Origin: Ruminococcus sp.
GTDB taxonomy: Bacteria; Bacillota; Clostridia; Oscillospirales; Ruminococcaceae
NCBI GenBank assembly: GCA_014799675.1
Contig: JAAVHM010000005.1
Coordinates: 1-11,937 of the forward strand
Reading direction: 5' to 3'
Length of the DNA: 11,937 nucleotides
Shown here: piece after piece, positions 1-6,476 of the stretch
Numbering within the stretch: position 1 is the first letter of the stretch
Layout of the letters: the number at the start of each line of letters is the position of its first letter
Position numbers and translations under genes: made by a program
Notes under the pieces: model-generated
Database searches by the model: none
What the model was told of the DNA's origin: nothing
Seen by the model: only the letters and a program-made list of their open reading frames with translations

Positions 1-60
1 AACATTGAGAAATTCTAATGAAGTGTAAAAATCGGCAAAGGGGATAGGGGTGTGTAGGAA

Positions 61-160
61 GAGGAGCGCGAGGGGAAACCCTACAGGGGGAAGGGGGAAT
101 GCCGATTTTTGTTGGGTTTATTTGTCCCCCTTCCCCCTATAGGGTGTCCCCTCGCTCCTT
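61..160. repeat. GC-rich imperfect inverted repeat
   Basis: Two arms of about 39 bases (61-99 and 121-160) are near-perfect inverted complements. Both carry the order GGAGCG, AGGGG, ACCCTA, then GGGGGAAGGGGG, and they are separated by about 21 bases. An 11-base segment at 27-37 (AAAAATCGGCA) is the exact inverse complement of 100-110 in the loop, so an alternative fold exists. The element stands out as GC-rich in AT-rich surroundings. It could be a MITE or REP-like repeat or the terminator region of an unseen upstream gene; no coding sequence is seen in 1-369. Confidence 0.7.
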
Positions 161-290
161 TGTGAACAACGAATAGTTTATAACATAGTTTCCAAAATTC
201 AAAAACCAACTAACAATTCCAAACAGCAAAACAATTACAACGATAAATTAAACTTTGATTACACAAAAATTGATTTTTATGTCGGCTTGC

Positions 291-319
291 TTGACAATTT
301 ATGTCGGAATGTGTATAAT
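291..319 (+). promoter_or_regulatory. Sigma-A promoter for the zinc-ribbon membrane protein
   Basis: TTGACA (291-296) and TATAAT (314-319) are separated by exactly 17 bases, a perfect consensus. Transcription would start near 326, giving a 5' leader of about 44 nt before the ATG at 370. Confidence 0.85.
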
Positions 320-369
320 TAAATCGGCAGGTAAATTTTTGCCAAATAAATTTAAAGGGGAATCATATT

Positions 370-1158
370 ATGTTTTGTCCAAAATGCGGAAAAGAACTTA
401 CAGAGGGAGAGCCTTGCTCCTGCGGCTATTCTCCCGAAAACGAGCAGCCGGCTTCGTCGCTGCCCGACGGAAAGGCTATTGTTGACGGCGCGAAAAACGC
501 TGCCGCAGCGTTAAAAAACAATCCGTTCGTGTCCGAGGTGCTTGCAACGATAACAGGCGCGGCGGCAAATCCCGAAAAACAGGTCAAGGATAACTCGGAG
601 CGCACAGACATACTCTGGGTAATAATGGCGGTGCTGGAGGCGGTCATTATATCGCTGGGAATGGCTATATATGTGAACAAGCTCATTGCCTCTGCATTTA
701 AGGCGGCTTCCTTTGGATACGCCCGTTTTGACGTGACCGCAGGCTCGTTCTTCGGAGTGTTCGGCTCGGCGTTTTTGTGGTCGGCAATAAGCATATGCCT
801 GCTTATAATCGCGTACATAGTGTTTATGAAAATATTTAAAAAGCAGGTCGGCTTTTCTGCGGCTGCCAACACCATGACAACGGCGCTGATGCCCTCGGCT
901 ATAATGGTTCTTGCGGCGGGACTGCTGGGTCTCATCTACGCTCCGATAGGCGCGCTCCTTATTTCGGCGGCGATGATATCTCTTGTGGCGCTTTGTTACG
1001 GTCTGGTACGCAATGTAAGCGGCTTGAAGATACCGACGTTCTGGATGTTTGTCATCTTTGCCGCTGTTACTGCCGCGCTTTGCGCTGCGGCGGGAAATTT
1101 CTGCATCAAGATGTTTGTTGAAGATATGACAAGCAATCTTATGAGCTCGCTGTTTTAA
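370..1158 (+). CDS. Zinc-ribbon membrane protein of unknown function
   Basis: This 262-residue protein begins with a short zinc ribbon (C3-x2-C6, then C16-x-C18; sequence MFCPKCGKELTEGEPCSCGY). An Ala/Pro-rich linker to about residue 80 follows, then five predicted membrane helices at about 81-102, 126-152, 173-190, 192-212 and 222-243. The start is supported by GGGG at 357-360 and a consensus promoter. The layout of a zinc-ribbon head on a multi-helix membrane domain is common in Clostridia among uncharacterised YIP1-like or DUF membrane proteins. I do not recognise a specific family and assign no activity. It appears to be a single-gene unit, with a hairpin following the stop. A long frame on the opposite strand is a shadow of this gene. 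Confidence 0.88.
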   Translation: MFCPKCGKELTEGEPCSCGYSPENEQPASSLPDGKAIVDGAKNAAAALKNNPFVSEVLATITGAAANPEKQVKDNSERTDILWVIMAVLEAVIISLGMAIYVNKLIASAFKAASFGYARFDVTAGSFFGVFGSAFLWSAISICLLIIAYIVFMKIFKKQVGFSAAANTMTTALMPSAIMVLAAGLLGLIYAPIGALLISAAMISLVALCYGLVRNVSGLKIPTFWMFVIFAAVTAALCAAAGNFCIKMFVEDMTSNLMSSLF

Positions 1159-1172
1159 GCGGCTATAAAATA

Positions 1173-1212
1173 TCCCCCCGTGTTACGGCACACAGCTCCG
1201 TGACGCGGGGGA
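1173..1212 (+). terminator. Imperfect terminator hairpin after the zinc-ribbon gene
   Basis: TCCCCCCGTGTTACGG (1173-1188) faces CCGTGACGCGGGGGA (1198-1212). They form a GC-rich stem with one bulge, 15 bases after the stop codon. The trailing bases (CTTCTTTATA) are only moderately T-rich. Confidence 0.6.
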
Positions 1213-1411
1213 CTTCTTTATACATGGTATTGCCGTGAAAAATAACCTATTGAATATTTTTTGTAACGCTTTTTCCGCTTCTACATAAAATGAACTATGA
1301 AAAGCCCCACGGCAAGAGGGTAAGGCGGAAAAAAAGACTGCCGAATGAGATTTCAGCCTTTTTGCTGCGGCTGTTCAAAATACATTATATTTTTGAAGGA
1401 GCGTATTTTTT

Positions 1412-1564
1412 ATGAACTGTGGTCTTAACTTTGGCAACAACAGCTGCTGCTGGATCATCATCATCCTGCTTGTTCTCTGGTTCTGCTGCGGCAACAACAA
1501 TAACGGCAATACCTGCGGCTGTACATGCAATAACAACTGCACAAACGACTGCACCTGCTGCTAA
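1412..1564 (+). CDS. Small Cys/Asn-rich single-helix protein (chorion-like 'HCB protein 13' type)
   Basis: This 50-residue protein contains 12 cysteines and 10 asparagines. It opens with MNCGLNFGNNSCC, then a hydrophobic helix at about 14-24, then CC, an Asn/Gly run and a C-terminal CGCTC...CTNDCTCC block. The start has a clear ribosome site (AAGGAG at 1396-1401, 10-base spacing), and a strong hairpin follows the stop. I recall Clostridia genomes carrying very similar short proteins labelled 'chorion class high-cysteine HCB protein 13'; the name is only a similarity label and the function is unknown. Inference: a membrane-tethered protein with a metal-binding or disulphide-rich face. A longer frame through this region (1419-1706) is a shadow with a poor start. 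No clear promoter was found. Confidence 0.75.
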   Translation: MNCGLNFGNNSCCWIIIILLVLWFCCGNNNNGNTCGCTCNNNCTNDCTCC

Positions 1565-1615
1565 AGCTGCTGCTAAGTCAAACTATCCGAATAAGAAATT
1601 TTCTTACGGACATTC

Positions 1616-1655
1616 CGGAAGAGCCGATCTGCTTTGGCGGGTCGGCTCAATTCCG
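1616..1655 (+). terminator. Terminator after the Cys-rich gene
   Basis: CGGAAGAGCCGA (1616-1627) pairs with TCGGCTC (1642-1648) and, across a two-base bulge, with TTCCG (1651-1655). It is followed by a T-rich stretch (TTTTATAGGAGTTTTTTTTC). A smaller hairpin, AAGAAA/TTTCTT, lies just upstream at about 1593-1605. Confidence 0.78.
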
Positions 1656-1813
1656 TTTTATAGGAGTTTTTTTTCTCCAAAAGTTTACAAAACGGTTAAA
1701 TGGTAACAAAAATTGTAACCAAATTTTCACTTTAGAGTGAAAAATAATCGCACTTTTGTATGTAGTGTACAAAAAAATATGAAAAAAAGTCTTAAATTTT
1801 GTTGTGTCAGCAA

Positions 1814-1842
1814 TTGGATTTAATCGTCAATTATGTTATAAT
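1814..1842 (+). promoter_or_regulatory. Promoter of the PVED-repeat surface protein
   Basis: TTGGAT (1814-1819), a 17-base spacer, then TATAAT (1837-1842), with the extended -10 dinucleotide TG at 1834-1835. The start site is predicted near 1849, which rules out the more upstream in-frame codon at 1804 as the protein start. Confidence 0.8.
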
Positions 1843-1896
1843 TACAGCATAGTTAGGTTAAACTATGATAAAACAATTGAATGGAGGAAAAAAACA

Positions 1897-2199
1897 ATGA
1901 AAATGAAGAAGATTCTTGCTGCTATCGCAGCTTGCGCAATGTCTGCAGCTATGGTCAGCATGACAGCTTTCGCTTCACCTGTAGAGGCAGAGGACGACAA
2001 CCTTCCCGAGGATCCCGTTGAGATCGAGGATCCCGTTGAGGATCCTGTAGAAGATCCTGTTGAGGATCCTGTAGAAGATCCCGTTGAAGATCCTGCTCCT
2101 GTTGCGACAAACCCCGGCACAGGCAACTCTCCTGTTGCTCTCGCAGTAATTCCTGTAGCTCTTGCTGCTGCAGCTGTTGTTGCTAAGAAGGCTAAGTAA
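1897..2199 (+). CDS. Short secreted surface protein with DPVE repeats and a sortase-type tail
   Basis: This is a 100-residue protein. Residues 1-26 are a signal peptide (MKMKKILAAIAACAM...) with likely cleavage after AFA. Residues 38-66 are acidic repeats of the tetrapeptide DPVE, and the tail is NPGTGN (72-77), a hydrophobic stretch (79-96), then KKAK. The tail has the layout of a wall-sorting signal, with NPGTG in place of LPXTG. I chose the ATG at 1897 because GGAGG (1883-1887) lies 9 bases upstream and an in-frame start at 1804 would precede the predicted transcript. The ectodomain is almost entirely spacer, so it may be a stalk or charge-bearing wall protein. It is the shortest member of the six-gene family that follows. 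Confidence 0.85.
   Translation: MKMKKILAAIAACAMSAAMVSMTAFASPVEAEDDNLPEDPVEIEDPVEDPVEDPVEDPVEDPVEDPAPVATNPGTGNSPVALAVIPVALAAAAVVAKKAK
2011..2088 (+). repeat. 12-bp tandem repeat encoding DPVE
   Basis: Units of GATCC-C/T-GT-T/A-GA-G/A occur at 2011-2022 and then five times in tandem from 2029 to 2088, interrupted once by a 6-base Ile-Glu insertion (2023-2028). The units alternate between CCCGTTGAG-type and CCTGTAGAA-type codons. All changes keep frame, so length can vary without disrupting the protein. Confidence 0.9.
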
Positions 2200-2221
2200 G
2201 GCGGATAGCTTCCGCAGGCAT

Positions 2222-2273
2222 ATCACTTTTCAGTGATTTTTGAAAATGCTGCCGCCCCCTTTGTAGGGGGCGG
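2222..2273 (+). terminator. Double terminator after the PVED-repeat gene
   Basis: Two successive hairpins follow a small GCGGA/TCCGC stem (2201-2215). The first is ATCACT (2222-2227)/AGTGAT (2232-2237) followed by six T. The second is the GC-rich CCGCCCCC (2252-2259)/GGGGGCGG (2266-2273) followed by TTTACTTTTT. Confidence 0.8.
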
Positions 2274-2387
2274 TTTACTTTTTAAGACAGGGAAAATTTC
2301 CCTCAATATGTTAATTCTGTAAAAATGCACAATGTAAACGTTATTATTTCTTACAAAATTGATATAGATTTTTTTAACGGTTTATTG

Positions 2388-2393
2388 TATAAT
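2388..2393 (+). promoter_or_regulatory. -10 element for the 2460/3219 operon
   Basis: TATAAT is preceded directly by TTG. No good -35 sits at 16-18 bases: TTGATA at 2359-2364 is 23 bases away. This promoter may be weaker or activator-dependent compared with the others in the cluster. Confidence 0.55.
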
Positions 2394-2459
2394 TAAGCTG
2401 TAAGGTTGCCCATAATATAGGGTGGACGCAATACACATTATTTTTTGGAGGAGTTTATT

Positions 2460-3191
2460 ATGAAAATTAAAAAAATCATCGCTGCGGCTGCAGCTGCTGT
2501 AGTTGCAGTTTCAACTATGGCTATTTCAGCTTTCGCTGACGACACTTACCACGCTTACCTTAACGTTCAGACAAATCCGGGCTGGATCTACAGAGACGCT
2601 TGGGACAGCGATCAGTACGGCAGAGACGTTGCTGGCTGGGATTACAGCAAGCTTGCCGCTAACGGCGAGGCTGCCGATATCGCTGGTACTTTCACCGATG
2701 TCGAGATCACTGCCGACGGAACCTACAAGGTTTCCCTCACAGGCGCAGATCTCAGCGGTGAGGAGAAATTCAGCCAGTTGTATGTTTCCACCGATATTCC
2801 TATGGGCAACGCAACGGTCACTAACGTAAAGGTTACTATCGACGGTCAGGAAAAATATACCTTTGACGAGGCTTATCAGGCTGACGCGGATAAAAAGTCC
2901 TATGTGGACTTCCACGTTATCAACATCTGGAACGACGACCTTGGCGGAGATGAGGGTCTGTTCGGATATATGATGCCTAACGATTCCGTTGAGATCGAAT
3001 TCACAATTTCAGGTCTTGGCAGCGGCGAAGCAGCTTCCAATGAAGCAGATACTGCTGAAGCTCCCGCAGAGACACCCGCAGAAACAACTACAACTACTTC
3101 TCCCACAACAGGCAACGTTCCCGCTGCTGTTATGGTTTCAGTAATGGCTGTTGCAGGCGCAGCTGCTGTTGCTTCTAAGAAGAGAAAGTAA
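2460..3191 (+). CDS. Secreted surface protein with beta-rich ectodomain and sorting tail
   Basis: This is a 243-residue protein. Residues 1-26 are a signal peptide ending AISAFA. The ectodomain spans about 27-187, a Glu/Ala/Thr spacer spans 188-213, and the tail is SPTTGN (214-219), a hydrophobic segment, then KKRK. The ectodomain is paralogous to the next gene product: both have xAYLN near the N-terminus, a T-D/N-x-E-V/I-T-x-DGTY-x-VS strand, a YNEW/INIWN-like segment and a final VE-x-x-FT-V/I-SGLG strand. The repeated DGTY/SGLG strand pattern suggests a jelly-roll, possibly carbohydrate-binding, domain; this is inference, with no catalytic motif seen. The ATG at 2460 is chosen over TTG at 2445 because that TTG overlaps the ribosome site GGAGGAG (2447-2453). 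Only 27 bases separate it from the next gene. Confidence 0.85.
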   Translation: MKIKKIIAAAAAAVVAVSTMAISAFADDTYHAYLNVQTNPGWIYRDAWDSDQYGRDVAGWDYSKLAANGEAADIAGTFTDVEITADGTYKVSLTGADLSGEEKFSQLYVSTDIPMGNATVTNVKVTIDGQEKYTFDEAYQADADKKSYVDFHVINIWNDDLGGDEGLFGYMMPNDSVEIEFTISGLGSGEAASNEADTAEAPAETPAETTTTTSPTTGNVPAAVMVSVMAVAGAAAVASKKRK

Positions 3192-3218
3192 TTTATGGAC
3201 TTGAAAGGAAAGATTATT

Positions 3219-3956
3219 ATGAAAATTAAAAGAATTCTCGCTGCTGTTGCAGCAACAGCCGTTGCAGTTTCCGCAATGGCAGTAAGCGCATTTGCTGCTC
3301 AGGACGCATCAGGTCTTGCTGACGGTACGGCTTATCTTAACCTTAACAAGGCTGACTGGTCTGAATATGACGCTGAGTGGACAAACGCTGAAGTTACAGG
3401 CGACGGCACATACACTGTTTCCGCTACAATGGCTGAACCTACCGATCTGGGTCAGTTCAATGCGCTTGAGATCAAGAACGGCGAAACAAAGTTCGGTACG
3501 ACCTATATCGTTACTGTTGATTCCTTTAAGATCAACGGCGTTGAAGTAAAAGCAGGCGAAGGCTTCACTTGTTCTGCTGACGGTTCGGGCGTTACTACAA
3601 GAGTAAACCTCTACAATGAGTGGAACTCTCCCGATGATACAGCTACAAACCCCAACGGCGATATTGACCAGAGATGCGCTGACGGCGACGTTATGAGCAA
3701 GACTGCTCGTCTGGTCGGCGATATGGCTGACATGGCAGGCGCAGAGACTGTTGAAGTAACATTCACAGTTTCCGGTCTTGGCGGCGCAGCTGCTCCCGCA
3801 GAGGAGACAACAGAGGCTGCTCCTGCTGACGAAGCTCCCGCTGCTGATTCTGCTCCCACAACTTCCGCTACAACAGGCAACGTTCCCGCTGCTGTTATGG
3901 TTTCCGTAATGGCTGTTGCAGGCGCTGCTGCTGTTGCAACCAAGAAGAGAAAGTAA
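3219..3956 (+). CDS. Secreted surface protein, paralogue of the preceding gene
   Basis: This is a 245-residue protein. It has a signal peptide (1-26, ending AVSAFA), a beta-rich ectodomain (about 28-188), an Ala/Pro/Glu spacer (190-213), then SATTGN (216-221), a hydrophobic stretch and KKRK. The start at 3219 is supported by AAAGGA (3204-3209); an in-frame ATG at 3195 would use up the ribosome site. No promoter or terminator lies in the 27-base gap, so it is read with 2460-3191. Its last 116 coding bases plus 16 of 3' UTR are almost identical to the end of the gene at 6691-7413, while the ectodomains differ. Two ectodomain cysteines (118, 152) could form a disulphide. The role is unknown; a surface carbohydrate-binding or adhesin-like protein is the best guess. 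Confidence 0.85.
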   Translation: MKIKRILAAVAATAVAVSAMAVSAFAAQDASGLADGTAYLNLNKADWSEYDAEWTNAEVTGDGTYTVSATMAEPTDLGQFNALEIKNGETKFGTTYIVTVDSFKINGVEVKAGEGFTCSADGSGVTTRVNLYNEWNSPDDTATNPNGDIDQRCADGDVMSKTARLVGDMADMAGAETVEVTFTVSGLGGAAAPAEETTEAAPADEAPAADSAPTTSATTGNVPAAVMVSVMAVAGAAAVATKKRK

Positions 3957-4044
3957 GCACTGCGCGTGCGGCGTTGTTCTACCCCGCAGTTAAGTAACGG
4001 CGTACCGTTATTGTGTTAAGCCCCTATCAAGGGGCGGGTGAGAT
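3957..4044 (+). repeat. 3'-UTR repeat, copy A
   Basis: This block of about 88 bases begins directly after the stop with GCACTGCGCGTGCGGC. It continues with GTTGTTCTACCCC and a TAACGG/CCGTTA hairpin (3995-4010), and ends with GCCCCT-ATCA-AGGGGC (4020-4035) and GGGTGAGAT. A second copy is at 9599-9687, and the first 16 bases recur directly after the stop at 7413. Related GCGTACGGC and GCGCGGC sequences follow the genes ending at 6444 and 5105. Confidence 0.8.
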
Positions 4045-4068
4045 ACAGAAAAACCTTATTTTAAAAAT

Positions 4069-4098
4069 AAAGCACCTGTGAGTTTTTACGGGTGCTTT
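4069..4098 (+). terminator. Terminator of the 2460/3219 operon
   Basis: AAAGCACCTGT (4069-4079) pairs with ACGGGTGCTTT (4088-4098) with one G-T wobble and an 8-base loop, and runs into TTTTTGTTT. Confidence 0.85.
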
Positions 4099-4162
4099 TT
4101 GTTTATCGTCATTTTCGCTATTTTTAACAAAAAAAATAAGAAATAATTATTCAAAAAAGAGG

Positions 4163-4191
4163 TTGTTAAATTCCAATAATAATGTTATAAT
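4163..4191 (+). promoter_or_regulatory. Promoter of the 4353/5170 operon
   Basis: TTGTTA (4163-4168), 17 bases, TATAAT (4186-4191), with the extended -10 TG at 4183-4184. The predicted start is about 4198, only a few bases before the long palindromic leader. Confidence 0.82.
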
Positions 4192-4204
4192 TAAAATACT
4201 AATA

Positions 4205-4326
4205 ATGGCGTTAATTCTATTTTACGACCTAAATATGCACAAAAAATTCAAACAAAAAATTGCATATGTGTTTTTTGTGCGGAATTTTTTGTTTGCATAT
4301 TTGAGAGTGGAATAGAATATAGCCAT
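4205..4326 (+). promoter_or_regulatory. 122-bp near-palindromic leader hairpin
   Basis: Matched inverted segments nest in order: ATGGC (4205-4209)/GCCAT (4322-4326); ATTCTATT (4214-4221)/AATAGAAT (4311-4318); AAATATGC then ACAAAAAATTC (4231-4249)/the complement at 4282-4302 with two extra bases; and an inner ACAAAAAA/TTTTTTGT (4252-4259/4271-4278). An alternative 13-base pairing, 4249-4261 with 4283-4295, overlaps these. The ribosome site (AGGAGG, 4338-4343) lies just outside the base, so the stem need not block translation. It could be an mRNA-stabilising leader, a conditional switch, or an inserted MITE. Confidence 0.72.
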
Positions 4327-4352
4327 AGAAAAAGAATAGGAGGAAACATCAA

Positions 4353-5105
4353 ATGAAGATTTCTAAGATTTTTGCAGCTATCGCAGCAACAGCTACTGCC
4401 GTTTCTATGATCGCTGTAAGCGCAAGCGCAACAAACTGGGCTAACGCAAGCTATGCTGACGATGATCCCAGCACAGTAAAGGTTATCTCGGTTGACGAGA
4501 ACAAGGCTTCTTTCACAGCAACTGCCGATGGAGCAGCTGCAAAGCTCCGTATCACTATCGGTGAGCTTCTTGAAGAGGCTGACGTTGCAAACGTTAAGTC
4601 TGCAACATGGACAGTTACTTACGAGATCCCCGAGGGAACTGCGGCAGGCAACGGCGTTGGCGGCGGTACATACTTCGGTATCAAGAATTCCACAGGCTAC
4701 TGGATCAGCCCTGATTATGACGACGACGGAAACGCTTACTGGGGCAGCGGCACATATACTGCTACAGACGAGGCTAAGTTCCTGCTTCCTACAGAGGTAC
4801 TTGCTGCTGATTCCGAGCTTGTATTCATGGACTGGTCAAACCACGAGGCTATCACAGCTATGACTGTAAGCGTTTCCGACCTCAAGTTCTTTGACGGCGA
4901 CGGAAACGAGATCGCACAGAAGGCATATGCAGGCGCAGCTTCTGCTCCCGCTGCTGAGGAAGCTCCCGCAGCTGCAGAGACACCCGCTGCTGATAACGGC
5001 GCAGCTACAACTTCCGCTACAACAGGCAATGCTACAGCTGCTTCTATCGCTGCTGTAATGGCTGCTGCAGGCGTTGCTGCTATCGCTGCTAAGAAGAGAA
5101 AGTAA
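4353..5105 (+). CDS. Secreted surface protein with jelly-roll-like ectodomain and sorting tail
   Basis: This is a 250-residue protein. It has a signal peptide (1-26, ending SASA), an ectodomain (about 27-190), an Ala/Pro/Glu spacer (194-220), SATTGN (221-226), a hydrophobic segment and KKRK. The ectodomain has an Asp-rich SPDYDDDGNAYW segment (119-130), which could bind calcium, and closes with VSVSDLKFFDGDGNEI, a strand common at the end of sugar-binding jelly rolls. That comparison is by pattern only. It has the strongest ribosome site of the cluster (TAGGAGG at 4337-4343, 9-base spacing). A long palindromic leader precedes it, and the next gene follows after 64 bases with no evident promoter or terminator. 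Confidence 0.85.
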   Translation: MKISKIFAAIAATATAVSMIAVSASATNWANASYADDDPSTVKVISVDENKASFTATADGAAAKLRITIGELLEEADVANVKSATWTVTYEIPEGTAAGNGVGGGTYFGIKNSTGYWISPDYDDDGNAYWGSGTYTATDEAKFLLPTEVLAADSELVFMDWSNHEAITAMTVSVSDLKFFDGDGNEIAQKAYAGAASAPAAEEAPAAAETPAADNGAATTSATTGNATAASIAAVMAAAGVAAIAAKKRK

Positions 5106-5169
5106 TATTGCGCGGCTTTCGGGCAATTTATTACTAAATATTTTTTAAAAAAATTTGGAGGAATTTACA

Positions 5170-6444
5170 ATGAAACTTAAAAAGATTCTTGCTGCTGTTG
5201 CAGCGGCTGCTGTTGCGGTTTCCACAATGGCAGTAAGCGCTTTTGCAATTGATGTGGGTACATATGTTGAAAATTGGGATAATGGCGGTACTCCTATGTA
5301 TACTGCATACCTTGTTGCTGACGATGGAAAGCCACAGTGGGCTGTTGACAACAACTTTGATGTTACTACTATTTACGGTGTAACATTTAATTGTACATTT
5401 GATGCTGACAAAGCGGCTTCTTGGATTGGTGGTGCTGTTGGTGCTAACTCTAATTCTACAGGCTGGAAGCAGATTGAGTTCTCAACTGACGGCGGAAAAG
5501 AAATTACCCCCGATATCGAAAATGGAACAATTACATGGAAATCTTCTGACCCTATTTTCAAAGCCGATGACAAGTATGTACAGCTTTGGATTGCAGATTA
5601 TTCAAAGGGTGGAGTTACAGTTAAATCTGTTGATCTCCTTGATAAAGACGGAAATGTAATTAGTGGTGCTGCTGAAGCTGCTCCCGTTGCTGAGGCTGCT
5701 CCTGCAGTTACAGTTGAACTTGACGCAGAATATCCCGGCGACTGGGGCGCAGGCAAGTGCATTTCTAAGTCTGACCTTGAGGCAATCGGCGGAGACGTTA
5801 AGGTTGTTCTTACTGTTGAAGCATCTAATATTAGTGATGACAGCAGTTATGTTTTCAGACCTATGGATTATGATAACAGCTGGACAGGCGTTACAGATAA
5901 GCTTACTGCTGAACAAGCTGCAGCAAAGCCTGACGGAATGATGCAGGTTAAAAAGGATCAGACAACTGTTGAGTTTGTTGTTCCTGCTGATGTTGTTGCT
6001 TCTCTTGGTGCTTCAGGTCTTGGCTTCCAGGTTAATAATGTAACAATTAAATCTGCTGAAATTTCTGCAGGTGCTCCCGAGAATCCTTTGGCTACAGTTG
6101 AAGATGCAGATACACCGGCTTACTGCAATGGTACATTTGAGCCTGAGTGGCCTAAGGCTGCTCCTGCTGCTGTAGAGGAGACTACTGCTCCTGCTGCTGA
6201 GGAAGCTCCCGAAGCTGAAGAGGCTGAAGACGAGGACGTTGATGTTGACGTTGAGCCCGAGGAAGAGGAAGAAGAGGCTGAGCCTGTTGCTGAAACAGAA
6301 GCTCCCGCTGTTGAGGAAGCTCCTGCTCCTGCTGTTGAGAACGCTACAGCTGCTCCCGCTACAGGAAACACAGCTGCTGCTTCTATCGTTGCTGTAATGG
6401 CTGTTGCAGGCGTTGCTGCTATCGCTGCTAAGAAAAGAAAGTAA
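5170..6444 (+). CDS. Two-domain secreted surface protein with long acidic spacer and sorting tail
   Basis: At 424 residues this is the largest of the family. It has a signal peptide (1-26), ectodomain 1 (about 27-165, ending in a VKSVDLLDKDGNVIS strand), an Ala/Pro linker (166-180), ectodomain 2 (181-302), and an acidic Pro/Ala/Glu spacer (about 328-392) with a run of Asp-Val and six consecutive Glu. It ends APATGN (395-400), a hydrophobic segment and KKRK. Ectodomain 2 is clearly paralogous to the single ectodomain of the 6691 product: both have EYPG-D/G-W, the segment EAIGGDVKVVLTVE and an SAE-I/L-SAG ending. The start at 5170 has GGAGG at 5157-5161; TTG at 5155 overlaps that site and is rejected. 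The domains look carbohydrate-binding-like, but no enzyme motif is seen. Confidence 0.85.
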   Translation: MKLKKILAAVAAAAVAVSTMAVSAFAIDVGTYVENWDNGGTPMYTAYLVADDGKPQWAVDNNFDVTTIYGVTFNCTFDADKAASWIGGAVGANSNSTGWKQIEFSTDGGKEITPDIENGTITWKSSDPIFKADDKYVQLWIADYSKGGVTVKSVDLLDKDGNVISGAAEAAPVAEAAPAVTVELDAEYPGDWGAGKCISKSDLEAIGGDVKVVLTVEASNISDDSSYVFRPMDYDNSWTGVTDKLTAEQAAAKPDGMMQVKKDQTTVEFVVPADVVASLGASGLGFQVNNVTIKSAEISAGAPENPLATVEDADTPAYCNGTFEPEWPKAAPAAVEETTAPAAEEAPEAEEAEDEDVDVDVEPEEEEEEAEPVAETEAPAVEEAPAPAVENATAAPATGNTAAASIVAVMAVAGVAAIAAKKRK

Positions 6445-6476
6445 GCGTTAAGCGTACGGCTTTGTTTTGAACTATT

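Noticed and set aside
426..935. 169-codon minus-strand frame opposite the zinc-ribbon gene
   Set aside because: No ribosome site or promoter, and composition is explained by the Ala-rich plus-strand gene.
1419..1706. 95-codon frame over the Cys-rich gene
   Set aside because: It is a frame-shifted shadow starting without a ribosome site and reading through the terminator hairpin.
1804..1896. Upstream extension of the PVED protein by 31 residues
   Set aside because: The codons overlap the -35/-10 promoter and the ribosome site, and the extension would bury the signal peptide.
2445..2459. TTG start codons just upstream of signal peptides (also at 5155 and 6670)
   Set aside because: In each case the TTG lies within or just before the GGAGG ribosome site; the ATG 15-21 bases later is the start.
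3957..4044. Considered as a riboswitch or known structured RNA family
   Set aside because: It lies in a 3' UTR, its hairpins are short, and I recognise no known ligand-binding core.
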